DNA of 17,164 bases from JALYRV01 sp035512575 (GTDB lineage Bacteria > Acidobacteriota > Vicinamibacteria > Vicinamibacterales > SCN-69-37). The stretch is from assembly GCA_035512575.1 (NCBI GenBank), contig DATKDT010000050.1:1-17164 (forward strand). The letters are read 5' to 3'. The position numbers and the translations under genes were made by a program. The notes beneath the pieces are model-generated. The model made no database searches. It saw nothing but the letters and a program-made list of their open reading frames with translations, and was not told the DNA's origin. Of this stretch, positions 1 to 6,142 are shown in pieces; the first letter of the stretch is position 1, and every line of letters begins with the position of its first letter.

Positions 1-551
1 GGAAACCGTGCGGCGACGTGCGCGACGTGATCGGTGGAGAACGGCACGTCGGGCCGATCGGCCGAGATCACGGGCCGCCGCGCGAACTGCTGATCGCGCG
101 CGCCCTGGATGGCGGCCAGCGCCGCGCGGTGCCATGCGAGCTCGGCGTCGGACGGCTCGGTCACCGGCTCCACGGGCTTCTCGGCGGGCACGCCTCCGCG
201 CAGCAGCGTGCAGCCCCATTCGATGAGCGGCCGCAGCGTGTACCACTCATCCTCCATGCGCAGCACGGTGAACTCGAGCGCGAGCGCGGCAGCCGCGACG
301 CGGCGGCGCTGCACCTCTTCGGGTGTCGCGCCCTTCGCGGCCCAGGCGCCTGCGTCTGCGACCAGGTCGCGCGCGATCGACGTGACGTTGGAGGCCGTCG
401 CAAGCGGCGCCACCGCCGCGGCGTGATCGCCCTGCAGATACCGGTCGAGCAGGCTGGTGACGCGCTGCGCCGGCGCGAAGGCCGCCGCCAACAGAAAAAT
501 GGGGACAGACCCCATTTTTACGATTCGCGAAAAAATGGGGTCTGTCCCCAT
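1..551 (-). CDS. Partial exported protein of unknown function (C-terminus beyond the window)
   Basis: Reading the minus strand leftward from 551, the frame stays open to the window edge (about 183 codons), so the gene is 3'-truncated here. The N-terminus has a basic residue pair followed by the hydrophobic run IFLLAAAFAPAQ, which resembles a signal peptide with a cleavage site near APAQ. After it comes RVTSLLDRYLQGDHAAAV and an alanine-rich, probably helical region that contains EWYTLRPLIEWGCTLLR; this looks like the helical, TPR-like secreted proteins common in Acidobacteriota, but I do not recognise a family. Two in-frame ATG codons (551-549 and 515-513) each lie inside one copy of a palindromic repeat, and the first is only 3 nt after the stop of the aldehyde dehydrogenase gene, so the two genes are probably co-transcribed. 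An AGAGGG sits 11 nt before the ATG at 551. Which ATG is used, or whether both are by-products of repeat insertion, is unresolved. Confidence 0.6.
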   Translation of the reverse strand, partial: MGTDPIFSRIVKMGSVPIFLLAAAFAPAQRVTSLLDRYLQGDHAAAVAPLATASNVTSIARDLVADAGAWAAKGATPEEVQRRRVAAAALALEFTVLRMEDEWYTLRPLIEWGCTLLRGGVPAEKPVEPVTEPSDAELAWHRAALAAIQGARDQQFARRPVISADRPDVPFSTDHVAHVAARF

Positions 552-555
552 TTTT
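495..555. repeat. Inverted pair of 25-nt GGGG-ACAGA-CCCC palindromes
   Basis: Copy one spans 495-519 and copy two 531-555, separated by 11 nt. Each has ten-base arms AAAAATGGGG and CCCCATTTTT around a five-base centre, ACAGA in copy one and TCTGT in copy two. Each copy is therefore a palindrome, and the two together are perfect reverse complements that could form a 25-bp stem with an 11-nt loop. The element starts at the stop codon of the aldehyde dehydrogenase gene and contains the candidate start codons of the next gene. This motif is a familiar dispersed REP-like sequence in several environmental bacterial lineages (general recollection, not checked). It could act as a transcription attenuator or mRNA-stability hairpin between the two genes. 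Confidence 0.9.
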
Positions 556-1985
556 CAGCCGGCCCTCTGAAACGCTCGCCGCCCGTACAAGTGCTCGAAC
601 AGGTTGCCCTCGTGCGGCTGGTCCCAGACGATCCGATTCGTCTGGATCGGGCCAAGATTCAGCCGGCCGACGAGATCAGATGACAGCAGGCGGTCGATCG
701 TCTGGCGATCCCCGGTCAGCGCAGTCACGACAAGCGTCGGGCCGAAGCAGTCGGGCACCGCGGCCGCTTCCTCCTCGTCCATCTGCACCACCGACACGAA
801 CGGAAACAGAAACTCGCGGTTGGCCAGCGGATGCTGCGAGCTGTCGCAGCGCACGACAGTCGGCAGCAGGTACGTCGCCCCGTTCTTTTCGACGAGGCGA
901 TCGCCCTTGCGATACTTCGCCGTGACGTCTTCCGCGCCGGCCTCGTACAGGCCGGCGTCAATCTGCTGCGAGATCCGCGCCGCCACCGCCGGATCCACGA
1001 ACGGCGCAATCTCCGCCCGCTCATCGTCAGCCGCGCGCGGCTCCACTTTCGCGAGCCGCTCGGCCAGCGCATCCGCAATCTCCTTCGCGTGCGACGGCAC
1101 CCACACGCCGCTGGCGTTCACGCACGAGCGTCCGCCGTTCTCCACGACCGACGCGGCAATGAGATCGATGTAGTCCTTCCAGCTCGACATGCGATCGGCG
1201 CCGATGAACAGCTTGCTGTAGCCGGGGCCGTGCAATTCCACGCGCGGATCGCCGGCCACCGTTCCCACCGCGCCGACGTCGCCGAAGAACATGCTGCGGC
1301 CGGTCGATCGCACGATCTCGCCCGCGCCGGCATGGCCGCTCGGATAGAAACAGAACGCCTCGCGCGGCACGCCAACCTTGATCAACGCCTGAATCAGGCG
1401 ATACGGCGTCCACGGCTCGGCGCTGCCCGGACGCAGCACGAGCGGCGTCCTGAGCGCAATCGACGGCAGCCACAAGCCATGCACGCCGGGCGAGTTGTTG
1501 GGAAGGACGACGCCGAGCGCCTGCGCGCGGGGGAAGAAACTGACGGCGCCGCCGTTGACTTCGCCGTAGCCCCTGTCGAGCACCGCGAGATCGAGCCCGC
1601 GCGTCAGCCCGCGCAGGATGCTCTCCATGTTCTCGAGCACCGCCGCCACGCGCGCCATGTTGCGCTTCCCCATCACGAACGGCATGCCCGTCGTGGCGTT
1701 GAGCTGCTCGAGATAGTCCTGCGGCGACTGCGACGTGTCGCCCAGCGGCAGCGTATCGTTGAGAAACACCGGCGCCGTGGCGTTGCACATCGCGATCAGC
1801 TCGACCGCCGCGAAGCGCTGCAGCGCGGCGCGCGCCTCGTGCTGCTTCAGCAGATCGCGGCTGATCAGTCCGACGTTGGCCTGGCTGATCTCGACGAACG
1901 GCTTCCGCGTCCGATGATGCGCGGCCGTTGCGACATCAATGCTCTTGTAGGGCTCGCCGAAACGGAGAAGAGGAATGTGCAGCAT
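555..1985 (-). CDS. Aldehyde dehydrogenase-fold protein, possible acyl/carboxylate reductase
   Basis: The 476-residue product has the aldehyde dehydrogenase superfamily layout. A Rossmann-type nucleotide-binding region contains ALGVVLPNNSPGVHGLWLPS (about residues 156-175) and TPLVLRPGSAEPWTPYRLI (about 180-198), followed by a catalytic-domain segment NGGRSCVNASGVWVP with the presumed nucleophile Cys288. The stretch VELHGPGYSKLFIG (about 249-262) occupies the position of the usual ELGGK motif and keeps a Glu, but is otherwise divergent. The protein is more like the LuxC/acyl-CoA-reductase end of the superfamily than the common NAD-dependent aldehyde oxidases; this is a judgement from motif style only. 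No signal peptide is seen, so it is probably cytoplasmic. A LuxE-like adenylating enzyme lies upstream on the same strand, one gene away, which suggests carboxylic acid activation followed by reduction to an aldehyde. The ATG at 1985 lacks a strong ribosome-binding site. Confidence 0.85.
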   Translation of the reverse strand: MLHIPLLRFGEPYKSIDVATAAHHRTRKPFVEISQANVGLISRDLLKQHEARAALQRFAAVELIAMCNATAPVFLNDTLPLGDTSQSPQDYLEQLNATTGMPFVMGKRNMARVAAVLENMESILRGLTRGLDLAVLDRGYGEVNGGAVSFFPRAQALGVVLPNNSPGVHGLWLPSIALRTPLVLRPGSAEPWTPYRLIQALIKVGVPREAFCFYPSGHAGAGEIVRSTGRSMFFGDVGAVGTVAGDPRVELHGPGYSKLFIGADRMSSWKDYIDLIAASVVENGGRSCVNASGVWVPSHAKEIADALAERLAKVEPRAADDERAEIAPFVDPAVAARISQQIDAGLYEAGAEDVTAKYRKGDRLVEKNGATYLLPTVVRCDSSQHPLANREFLFPFVSVVQMDEEEAAAVPDCFGPTLVVTALTGDRQTIDRLLSSDLVGRLNLGPIQTNRIVWDQPHEGNLFEHLYGRRAFQRAG

Positions 1986-1995
1986 AGGGACATCC

Positions 1996-2108
1996 GAAAT
2001 GTAAAAGGTAAATGGTAAATAGCATCGTCTATTGGGCTATTGCTGCCGCTTCAGTGGGGCACGATGGCTCGATGGACAATGCTATTTACGATTTACCATT
2101 TACATTTC
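1996..2108. repeat. AT-rich 113-nt palindromic element, full copy
   Basis: This intergenic element has arms of 47 nt (1996-2042 and 2062-2108) around a 19-nt loop that starts CTGCCGCTTCAGTGGGG. The outer 34 nt (GAAATGTAAA..., 1996-2029 against 2075-2108) match with 3 mismatches. The inner 13 positions (2030-2042 against 2062-2074) pair completely if G-U wobbles are allowed in the plus-strand RNA; five of them are wobbles. It is strikingly AT-rich (AAATGGTAAAT motifs) compared with the surrounding coding sequence. It fills nearly all of the gap between the aldehyde dehydrogenase and propeller genes. A half copy in opposite orientation lies at 3356-3422. Confidence 0.85.
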
Positions 2109-2113
2109 CTCTA

Positions 2114-3343
2114 TCAGTATCTCCAGAATCTCAGGTGCGTCTGGTCGCGGACGAGCACACCGCCGGGGACGAGCACCGGGTGGGTGTACGTCGCGCTCTT
2201 CCCGACGGTGTAGCGATGCCCGGCCTTGAAGCCGGTCTTCGATGCAGGCGCCACGATCATCTCGCCGCTGTCGAGCTGCGCGACGAGCTCGGAGCCGGCG
2301 ACCACGAGGTGCGCGTTGCCCGCCTCGCGCCCTTCCGTCATCCACAGCGTCTTGCCTGTGGCCGGATCGAGCGCGAAGAACTGTCCCTTGCGCCGCGACG
2401 ACATGCCGTAGAGCACGCCGTCATGCAGCACGGGCGAGCTCATATACATGGCCGTCTCCGGCGATTGCCAGCGCTCGACCACCGTCCACGACGCGCCGTC
2501 GCGCCCCACGGCCAGCCCGTACGTGCCGCGGCGCGTGCCCGACACGACGATGGTGTTGCCGGCAATCACGGGGGTGACGATGTTTTCGTTCCACTCGTCG
2601 GGGAAGGGGAAGCTCCAGAGCGTCGTGCCGGTGGCCGTGGAGACGCCGACAACCGACTTGTCGGTCATCGTGACGATCTGCTTCTCACCGTCAATCGTCG
2701 CGAGCACCGGCGAGGCGTAGCCGGGGCCGGGGCCCTTCTGCTCCCACTTCAGCGCGCCCGTGGCGCCATCGAACGCGCGAAACACGCCGCCGCGATCGTC
2801 GCCCACGTGCACGAGGAGGTTGCCGTCGACGAGAATCGGCGACATCGCCGTGCCGCAGAACAGCTTCGACGAGTCGATGTCCTTCGTGTAGTCGTGCCGC
2901 CACAGCACCTTGCCCGTGGCCGCGTCGTACGCGGTGAGCACGGCCGTCACGCCGAACGTGTAGAGCCGCCCGCCCGCCGCAAGCGGCGTGGCGTTCGGCC
3001 CCTTTGCCATCGCGCTCGCGTACTGGTTCTTCGTGAACGGCGCGCGGTGCGTGTCGGACCACAGCGGCTTGCCTGTCGCCAGATCGAACGCGGTGACAAT
3101 CTCGTCCGGATCGCGCCGCGCGTGCACGAACACGCGCCCGCCGGCGACAACCGGCGTCGAATACCCTTCGCCAACTTCCGCCGCCCAGCCCTCCGTTAGC
3201 GCCTCGGGCCACGCCTTCGGCACAACAGCCGCCGGCACCACGCCGTCGCGCGCCTCACCGCGCCACTGCGCCCATTGCGCGGACAAAGTCGCCGACAGTG
3301 CTGCCGACAGCGCCATAGACAATGCGAACGCTTTGCTGCTCAT
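2114..3343 (-). CDS. Secreted PQQ-like beta-propeller repeat protein
   Basis: The 409-residue protein starts with a clear signal peptide, MSSKAFALSMALSAALSA, ending near TLSAQ, so it is exported to the periplasm or beyond. The mature part opens with WAQWRGEARDG, the WRGP-type entry motif of PQQ-like propellers. It then shows repeated beta-propeller blades of the form AFDLATGKPLW, AYDAATGKVLW, AFDGATGALKW, VSTATGTTLW and ALDPATGKTLW, which is the BamB/quinoprotein-like repeat with the tryptophan docking pattern. About five such signatures are visible; with degenerate blades the fold is probably seven- or eight-bladed. No heme-binding CXXCH and no complete quinoprotein dehydrogenase catalytic domain are seen, so a binding or scaffold role is more likely than alcohol dehydrogenase activity. 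The gene sits between inverted copies of the AT-rich element and separates two genes that may belong together. Confidence 0.88.
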   Translation of the reverse strand: MSSKAFALSMALSAALSATLSAQWAQWRGEARDGVVPAAVVPKAWPEALTEGWAAEVGEGYSTPVVAGGRVFVHARRDPDEIVTAFDLATGKPLWSDTHRAPFTKNQYASAMAKGPNATPLAAGGRLYTFGVTAVLTAYDAATGKVLWRHDYTKDIDSSKLFCGTAMSPILVDGNLLVHVGDDRGGVFRAFDGATGALKWEQKGPGPGYASPVLATIDGEKQIVTMTDKSVVGVSTATGTTLWSFPFPDEWNENIVTPVIAGNTIVVSGTRRGTYGLAVGRDGASWTVVERWQSPETAMYMSSPVLHDGVLYGMSSRRKGQFFALDPATGKTLWMTEGREAGNAHLVVAGSELVAQLDSGEMIVAPASKTGFKAGHRYTVGKSATYTHPVLVPGGVLVRDQTHLRFWRY

Positions 3344-3355
3344 GGCGATCTCTCA

Positions 3356-3422
3356 GAAATGTAAATGGTAAATGGTGAATAGCATTGTCTATTGAGTTAT
3401 CGTGCCCCCACTGAAGCGGCAG
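3356..3422. repeat. AT-rich element, half copy in opposite orientation
   Basis: This 67-nt stretch is the reverse complement of 2043-2108 with about 6 substitutions and one 1-nt gap, that is, the loop plus one arm of the full palindrome. Its AT-rich part also matches 1996-2040 in direct orientation with about 5 differences over 45 nt. It occupies the space between the propeller gene start and the 3' end of the adenylating-enzyme gene, 12 nt from each. With the copy at 2043-2108 it brackets the propeller gene as an inverted repeat. Confidence 0.85.
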
Positions 3423-3433
3423 AAATTGAAGTG

Positions 3434-4501
3434 TCAGTACACTCCCTCCACTACTGACGCCTGTAGCCGCGCAAACGGTCTGACATTTCTGACGCCATCC
3501 CAAGGATAAAGGTCGCAGGGCGGCTCGCGCTCCGCTTCATCCCGCTCGAGGAACCGCGGCATGAAGAATTCCTTCGTCAACGTCGTCAACCGCACCCGGC
3601 CCGTCTTTCCGTATCCGACCACCTTCGTGGGGTTGTCGGGGTCGACCACTTCGATCGCCGCACGCGGCAGCGGCGGGTAATAGATGATCGCGTGGTTGTC
3701 CTTCGGGTCGAACGGCTTGTGCACCGCAAGGCCCATAAGCGTGTTGCCGTAGGTCGGCGCGAAATACACGCCGTCGAGCAGCTCTTCGCGCGCGAAGCGG
3801 TGGAACTGCGGCGTCATCTCGGTGCCGCCGCAGAAGACGCCCTTGATGCCCGCCTTCTTCACCGAGATCTTTTCGCTCAGCGCCTCGAGCAGCTTCGGCG
3901 TCGTGAACAGGCACTGAATGTTCGGATGCGCCCTCAGCAGGATCAGCGCCTGGTCGACGACGTGGCGTTTGTAGGCTTCGACCTGATCCATCTGGCGCGC
4001 CTTGATCAACTTGATGACCCAGCGCGGATCGAGATCCACCATGAAGCAGATGCCGCCGCGCACCTGCGCGAGATGTTCGATGGCGAGACGAAGACGGCGG
4101 GGTCCGGACGGCCCGACCATCAGCCAGTCGCTGCCCTTCGGGAAATGCTCGTCCGAGAGCGTTTCACTGAAGGCCGTGTAGTCGTCGCGGAAGTCGTCGA
4201 TGCTGATGCGCGATTTCGGGACGCCGGTGCTGCCGCCCGTCTCGAAGACAAACACCGGCCTGTCGGCCAGCCCCTTCGGCACCCAGCGGCGCACCGGCCC
4301 GCCGCGCAGCCATTCGTCCTGGAACGCACCGAAGCGATCGAGATCCTCGTACGTCCGAATCTCTTTACGCGGATCCCAATCGAGTTTCGACGCGAAGTCG
4401 AGCCAGAACGGGCTGCCGGTGGCGGTGTCGAAGTGCCAGGCGACGGTCTCGCGCACGTGGGCGTCGAGCGCGTCCCGGGAGTAGGTGGAGTTACTGAACA
4501 T
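3434..4501 (-). CDS. LuxE-like / phenylacetate-CoA-ligase-like adenylate-forming enzyme
   Basis: The 355-residue protein carries adenylate-forming (ANL) superfamily motifs: a phosphate loop FETGGSTGVPKSR at about residues 87-99, an A5-like segment FAPTYGNT at about 247-254, and GYGKTGRVRLTTLTKEFFMP at about 297-315 followed by RFLERDEAE. It lacks the roughly 100-residue C-terminal subdomain with the catalytic lysine of full-length CoA ligases, and its length is close to acyl-protein synthetase LuxE and short phenylacetate-CoA-ligase relatives. It should activate a carboxylic acid as acyl-AMP; the acceptor is unknown and could be a cysteine on the enzyme itself or the nearby aldehyde dehydrogenase-fold protein. 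I chose the ATG at 4501. An upstream ATG at 4561 would add 20 residues encoded by an intergenic GGTTG repeat and a hairpin, and these look non-coding. No ribosome-binding site is visible before 4501. Confidence 0.8.
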   Translation of the reverse strand: MFSNSTYSRDALDAHVRETVAWHFDTATGSPFWLDFASKLDWDPRKEIRTYEDLDRFGAFQDEWLRGGPVRRWVPKGLADRPVFVFETGGSTGVPKSRISIDDFRDDYTAFSETLSDEHFPKGSDWLMVGPSGPRRLRLAIEHLAQVRGGICFMVDLDPRWVIKLIKARQMDQVEAYKRHVVDQALILLRAHPNIQCLFTTPKLLEALSEKISVKKAGIKGVFCGGTEMTPQFHRFAREELLDGVYFAPTYGNTLMGLAVHKPFDPKDNHAIIYYPPLPRAAIEVVDPDNPTKVVGYGKTGRVRLTTLTKEFFMPRFLERDEAEREPPCDLYPWDGVRNVRPFARLQASVVEGVY

Positions 4502-4504
4502 GAT

Positions 4505-4535
4505 CGGTTGTCGGTTGCTGGTTGCTGGTTGTCGG
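4505..4535. repeat. Short GGTTG-type tandem repeat at a gene start
   Basis: The plus strand reads as repeated 7-8 nt units of the form CGGTTGT / CGGTTGCT / GGTTGCT / GGTTGT between the adenylating-enzyme start codon and the hairpin downstream of malQ. It lies 3 nt upstream of the ATG at 4501 and occupies the place where a ribosome-binding site would be. Its low complexity contrasts with the flanking coding DNA. Confidence 0.75.
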
Positions 4536-4539
4536 TGCG

Positions 4540-4567
4540 AGCCGGGCGGGACAACGCCCACCCGGCT
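4540..4567 (-). terminator. GC-rich hairpin after malQ, possible terminator or processing stem
   Basis: In the minus-strand transcript, AGCCGGGUGGG pairs with CCCGCCCGGCU across a six-base loop; all 11 positions pair, one as a U-G wobble. It begins 3 nt past the malQ stop codon. No run of U follows, so it may not be an intrinsic terminator; an mRNA-stabilising stem between malQ and the next gene is equally possible. Confidence 0.45.
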
Positions 4568-4570
4568 AAT

Positions 4571-6142
4571 CTAGAGTCTACCCGTCTCTTCCGCCAAGTC
4601 CCGCAGTTCGCGCGCGCGCGTGTTCGCTTCCGGGATCTCCCCGAGCTGATCCACCGGCCACGGCAGGGCCCAGCGCCAGTTGCCTTCGCCGACCGTGGCC
4701 GGCGTGTTGATGCGATCGGGCCAGCCGAACAAATCCTGGAACGGCAGGATCAGCAGATTCGATGCGGACCGGTAGAGCGACCCGAGCAGGGCGTCCCGCA
4801 CGTCCGGCGTGAAGGTTCGGAGTTCGGACGTTCCATGGCTGCTTCGGATGCCGGTCATCTCGGCCACCTGCCGCCGTTCCTCGTCCTCGACGGTTTCCCA
4901 CCACTGTGCCAGTGCCTCAGTATCGTGCGTGCCGGACGTGGCGACCGCGGCCGCCGGCCAGGCCGACGGATGGATGAACGGCTGCCCCTCGTCATGCCAG
5001 CGGCGCTCCCAGCGCAGGATGCGGTAGCCGGGCAGACCCAGGCGCGCGAGCGACGCGCGGACGGCATCGGGCACGGTGCCCAGGTCCTCGGCGGTCACGG
5101 CCGCGCCGGTGTCGAGAAACAGGCGCATGATGCGCTCGCCCTGCTCGATCTGTTCTGCCTCGCCGGCCGGCACGAAATACGGCTCGCCGTCGCGCCGCCG
5201 CACGAACGTGCGATAGAAGCCCACGAGGTGATCGACGCGGAAGCCGTCGAACAGATCGGCGGCGCGGCGCGCGCGCATGCGCAGCCACTGGAAATCGCCC
5301 GCCGCAATCTCGGGCCAGCGGTACACGGGCACGCCCCAATCCTGGCCGGTCTCGCTGAACGCGTCGGGCGGCGTGCCGACGCTCGCGTCGAGCATGAAGT
5401 CCTGCTGCCGCGCCCAGACGTCGGCGCTCGCGGCATCCACCATGAACGGCACGTCGCCGAACACCGCCACGCCCTGTTCCCGCGCGGCGGCGCGCGCATC
5501 AGCCCACTGCGATGCCGCAATCCACTGCAGCCACGCGTAGAAGCGGATTCGCTCTCCCAGCATCGCACGCGCGACTTTGCCCTCCTCGGGCATGCCGCCT
5601 GTCCCGAACGACCGCTCGCGCAGCGGTTGCGGCCAGGAGGTCCAGTCGGCCCCACGGTCCTCGGCAACCGCGCGGAACAGCGCGTAGTCGTCGAGCCACC
5701 AGGCCTCACGCTCGCGAAACGCCGCGAACGCCTCGTCGCTGCCGGAGCGCGACGCGTCCCAGGCCAGATCGAATGCCGCGCGCTTGGCCGCGCGGACGGC
5801 GTCGAACTCCACGAGCGGGGCCCGGCGCGCCACATCGAGCGCGTCGCGCGCCTCTTTCGGCAGCGCGTCGACGCCGCCGGCGCGCGCGAACGCCTCGATC
5901 GCATCGGGCGAAATGAACAGAGGATCGAACGCCGCGGACGACAGCGCGGAATAGGGCGAGTTCTGGCCGGGCGCCATCTCGTTGAGGGGCAGCAGCTGCA
6001 GCAGCGACAGGCCGGCGTCGCGCATCCACGCCGAGAACGGCCCCATGTCGCGGAACTCGCCCACGCCCCAACTGCCGCTCGAGCGCATCGAGAACAGCGG
6101 CACCAGCACTCCGGCCGTACGCCGGAACGGCGGCGCCGTCAT
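4571..6142 (-). CDS. malQ: 4-alpha-glucanotransferase (amylomaltase, GH77)
   Basis: The 523-residue protein, the usual size of bacterial amylomaltases, transfers maltooligosaccharide segments between 1,4-alpha-glucans in maltodextrin and glycogen metabolism, in the cytoplasm. The GH77 landmarks are present in order: GVLVPLFSMRSSGSWGVGEF at the N-terminus, SWGVGEF and LLPLNEMAPGQNSPYSALSS (sugar-binding loop), FGDVPFMVDAASADVWA (about 228-244), the nucleophile Asp304 in DGFRVDHLVGFYR, the acid/base Glu352 in TAEDLGTVP, and the transition-state Asp407 in SGTHDTEAL. Its ATG overlaps the aminotransferase stop codon by 4 nt (ATGA), so translation is probably coupled; there is no clear ribosome-binding site of its own. 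A GH15 alpha-glucosidase-type gene lies nearby on the other strand, which supports an alpha-glucan theme. Confidence 0.95.
   Translation of the reverse strand: MTAPPFRRTAGVLVPLFSMRSSGSWGVGEFRDMGPFSAWMRDAGLSLLQLLPLNEMAPGQNSPYSALSSAAFDPLFISPDAIEAFARAGGVDALPKEARDALDVARRAPLVEFDAVRAAKRAAFDLAWDASRSGSDEAFAAFREREAWWLDDYALFRAVAEDRGADWTSWPQPLRERSFGTGGMPEEGKVARAMLGERIRFYAWLQWIAASQWADARAAAREQGVAVFGDVPFMVDAASADVWARQQDFMLDASVGTPPDAFSETGQDWGVPVYRWPEIAAGDFQWLRMRARRAADLFDGFRVDHLVGFYRTFVRRRDGEPYFVPAGEAEQIEQGERIMRLFLDTGAAVTAEDLGTVPDAVRASLARLGLPGYRILRWERRWHDEGQPFIHPSAWPAAAVATSGTHDTEALAQWWETVEDEERRQVAEMTGIRSSHGTSELRTFTPDVRDALLGSLYRSASNLLILPFQDLFGWPDRINTPATVGEGNWRWALPWPVDQLGEIPEANTRARELRDLAEETGRL

Noticed and set aside
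555..4501. A bioluminescence (lux) operon
   Set aside because: No luciferase alpha or beta gene is present; only the LuxE/LuxC-like resemblance of two proteins.
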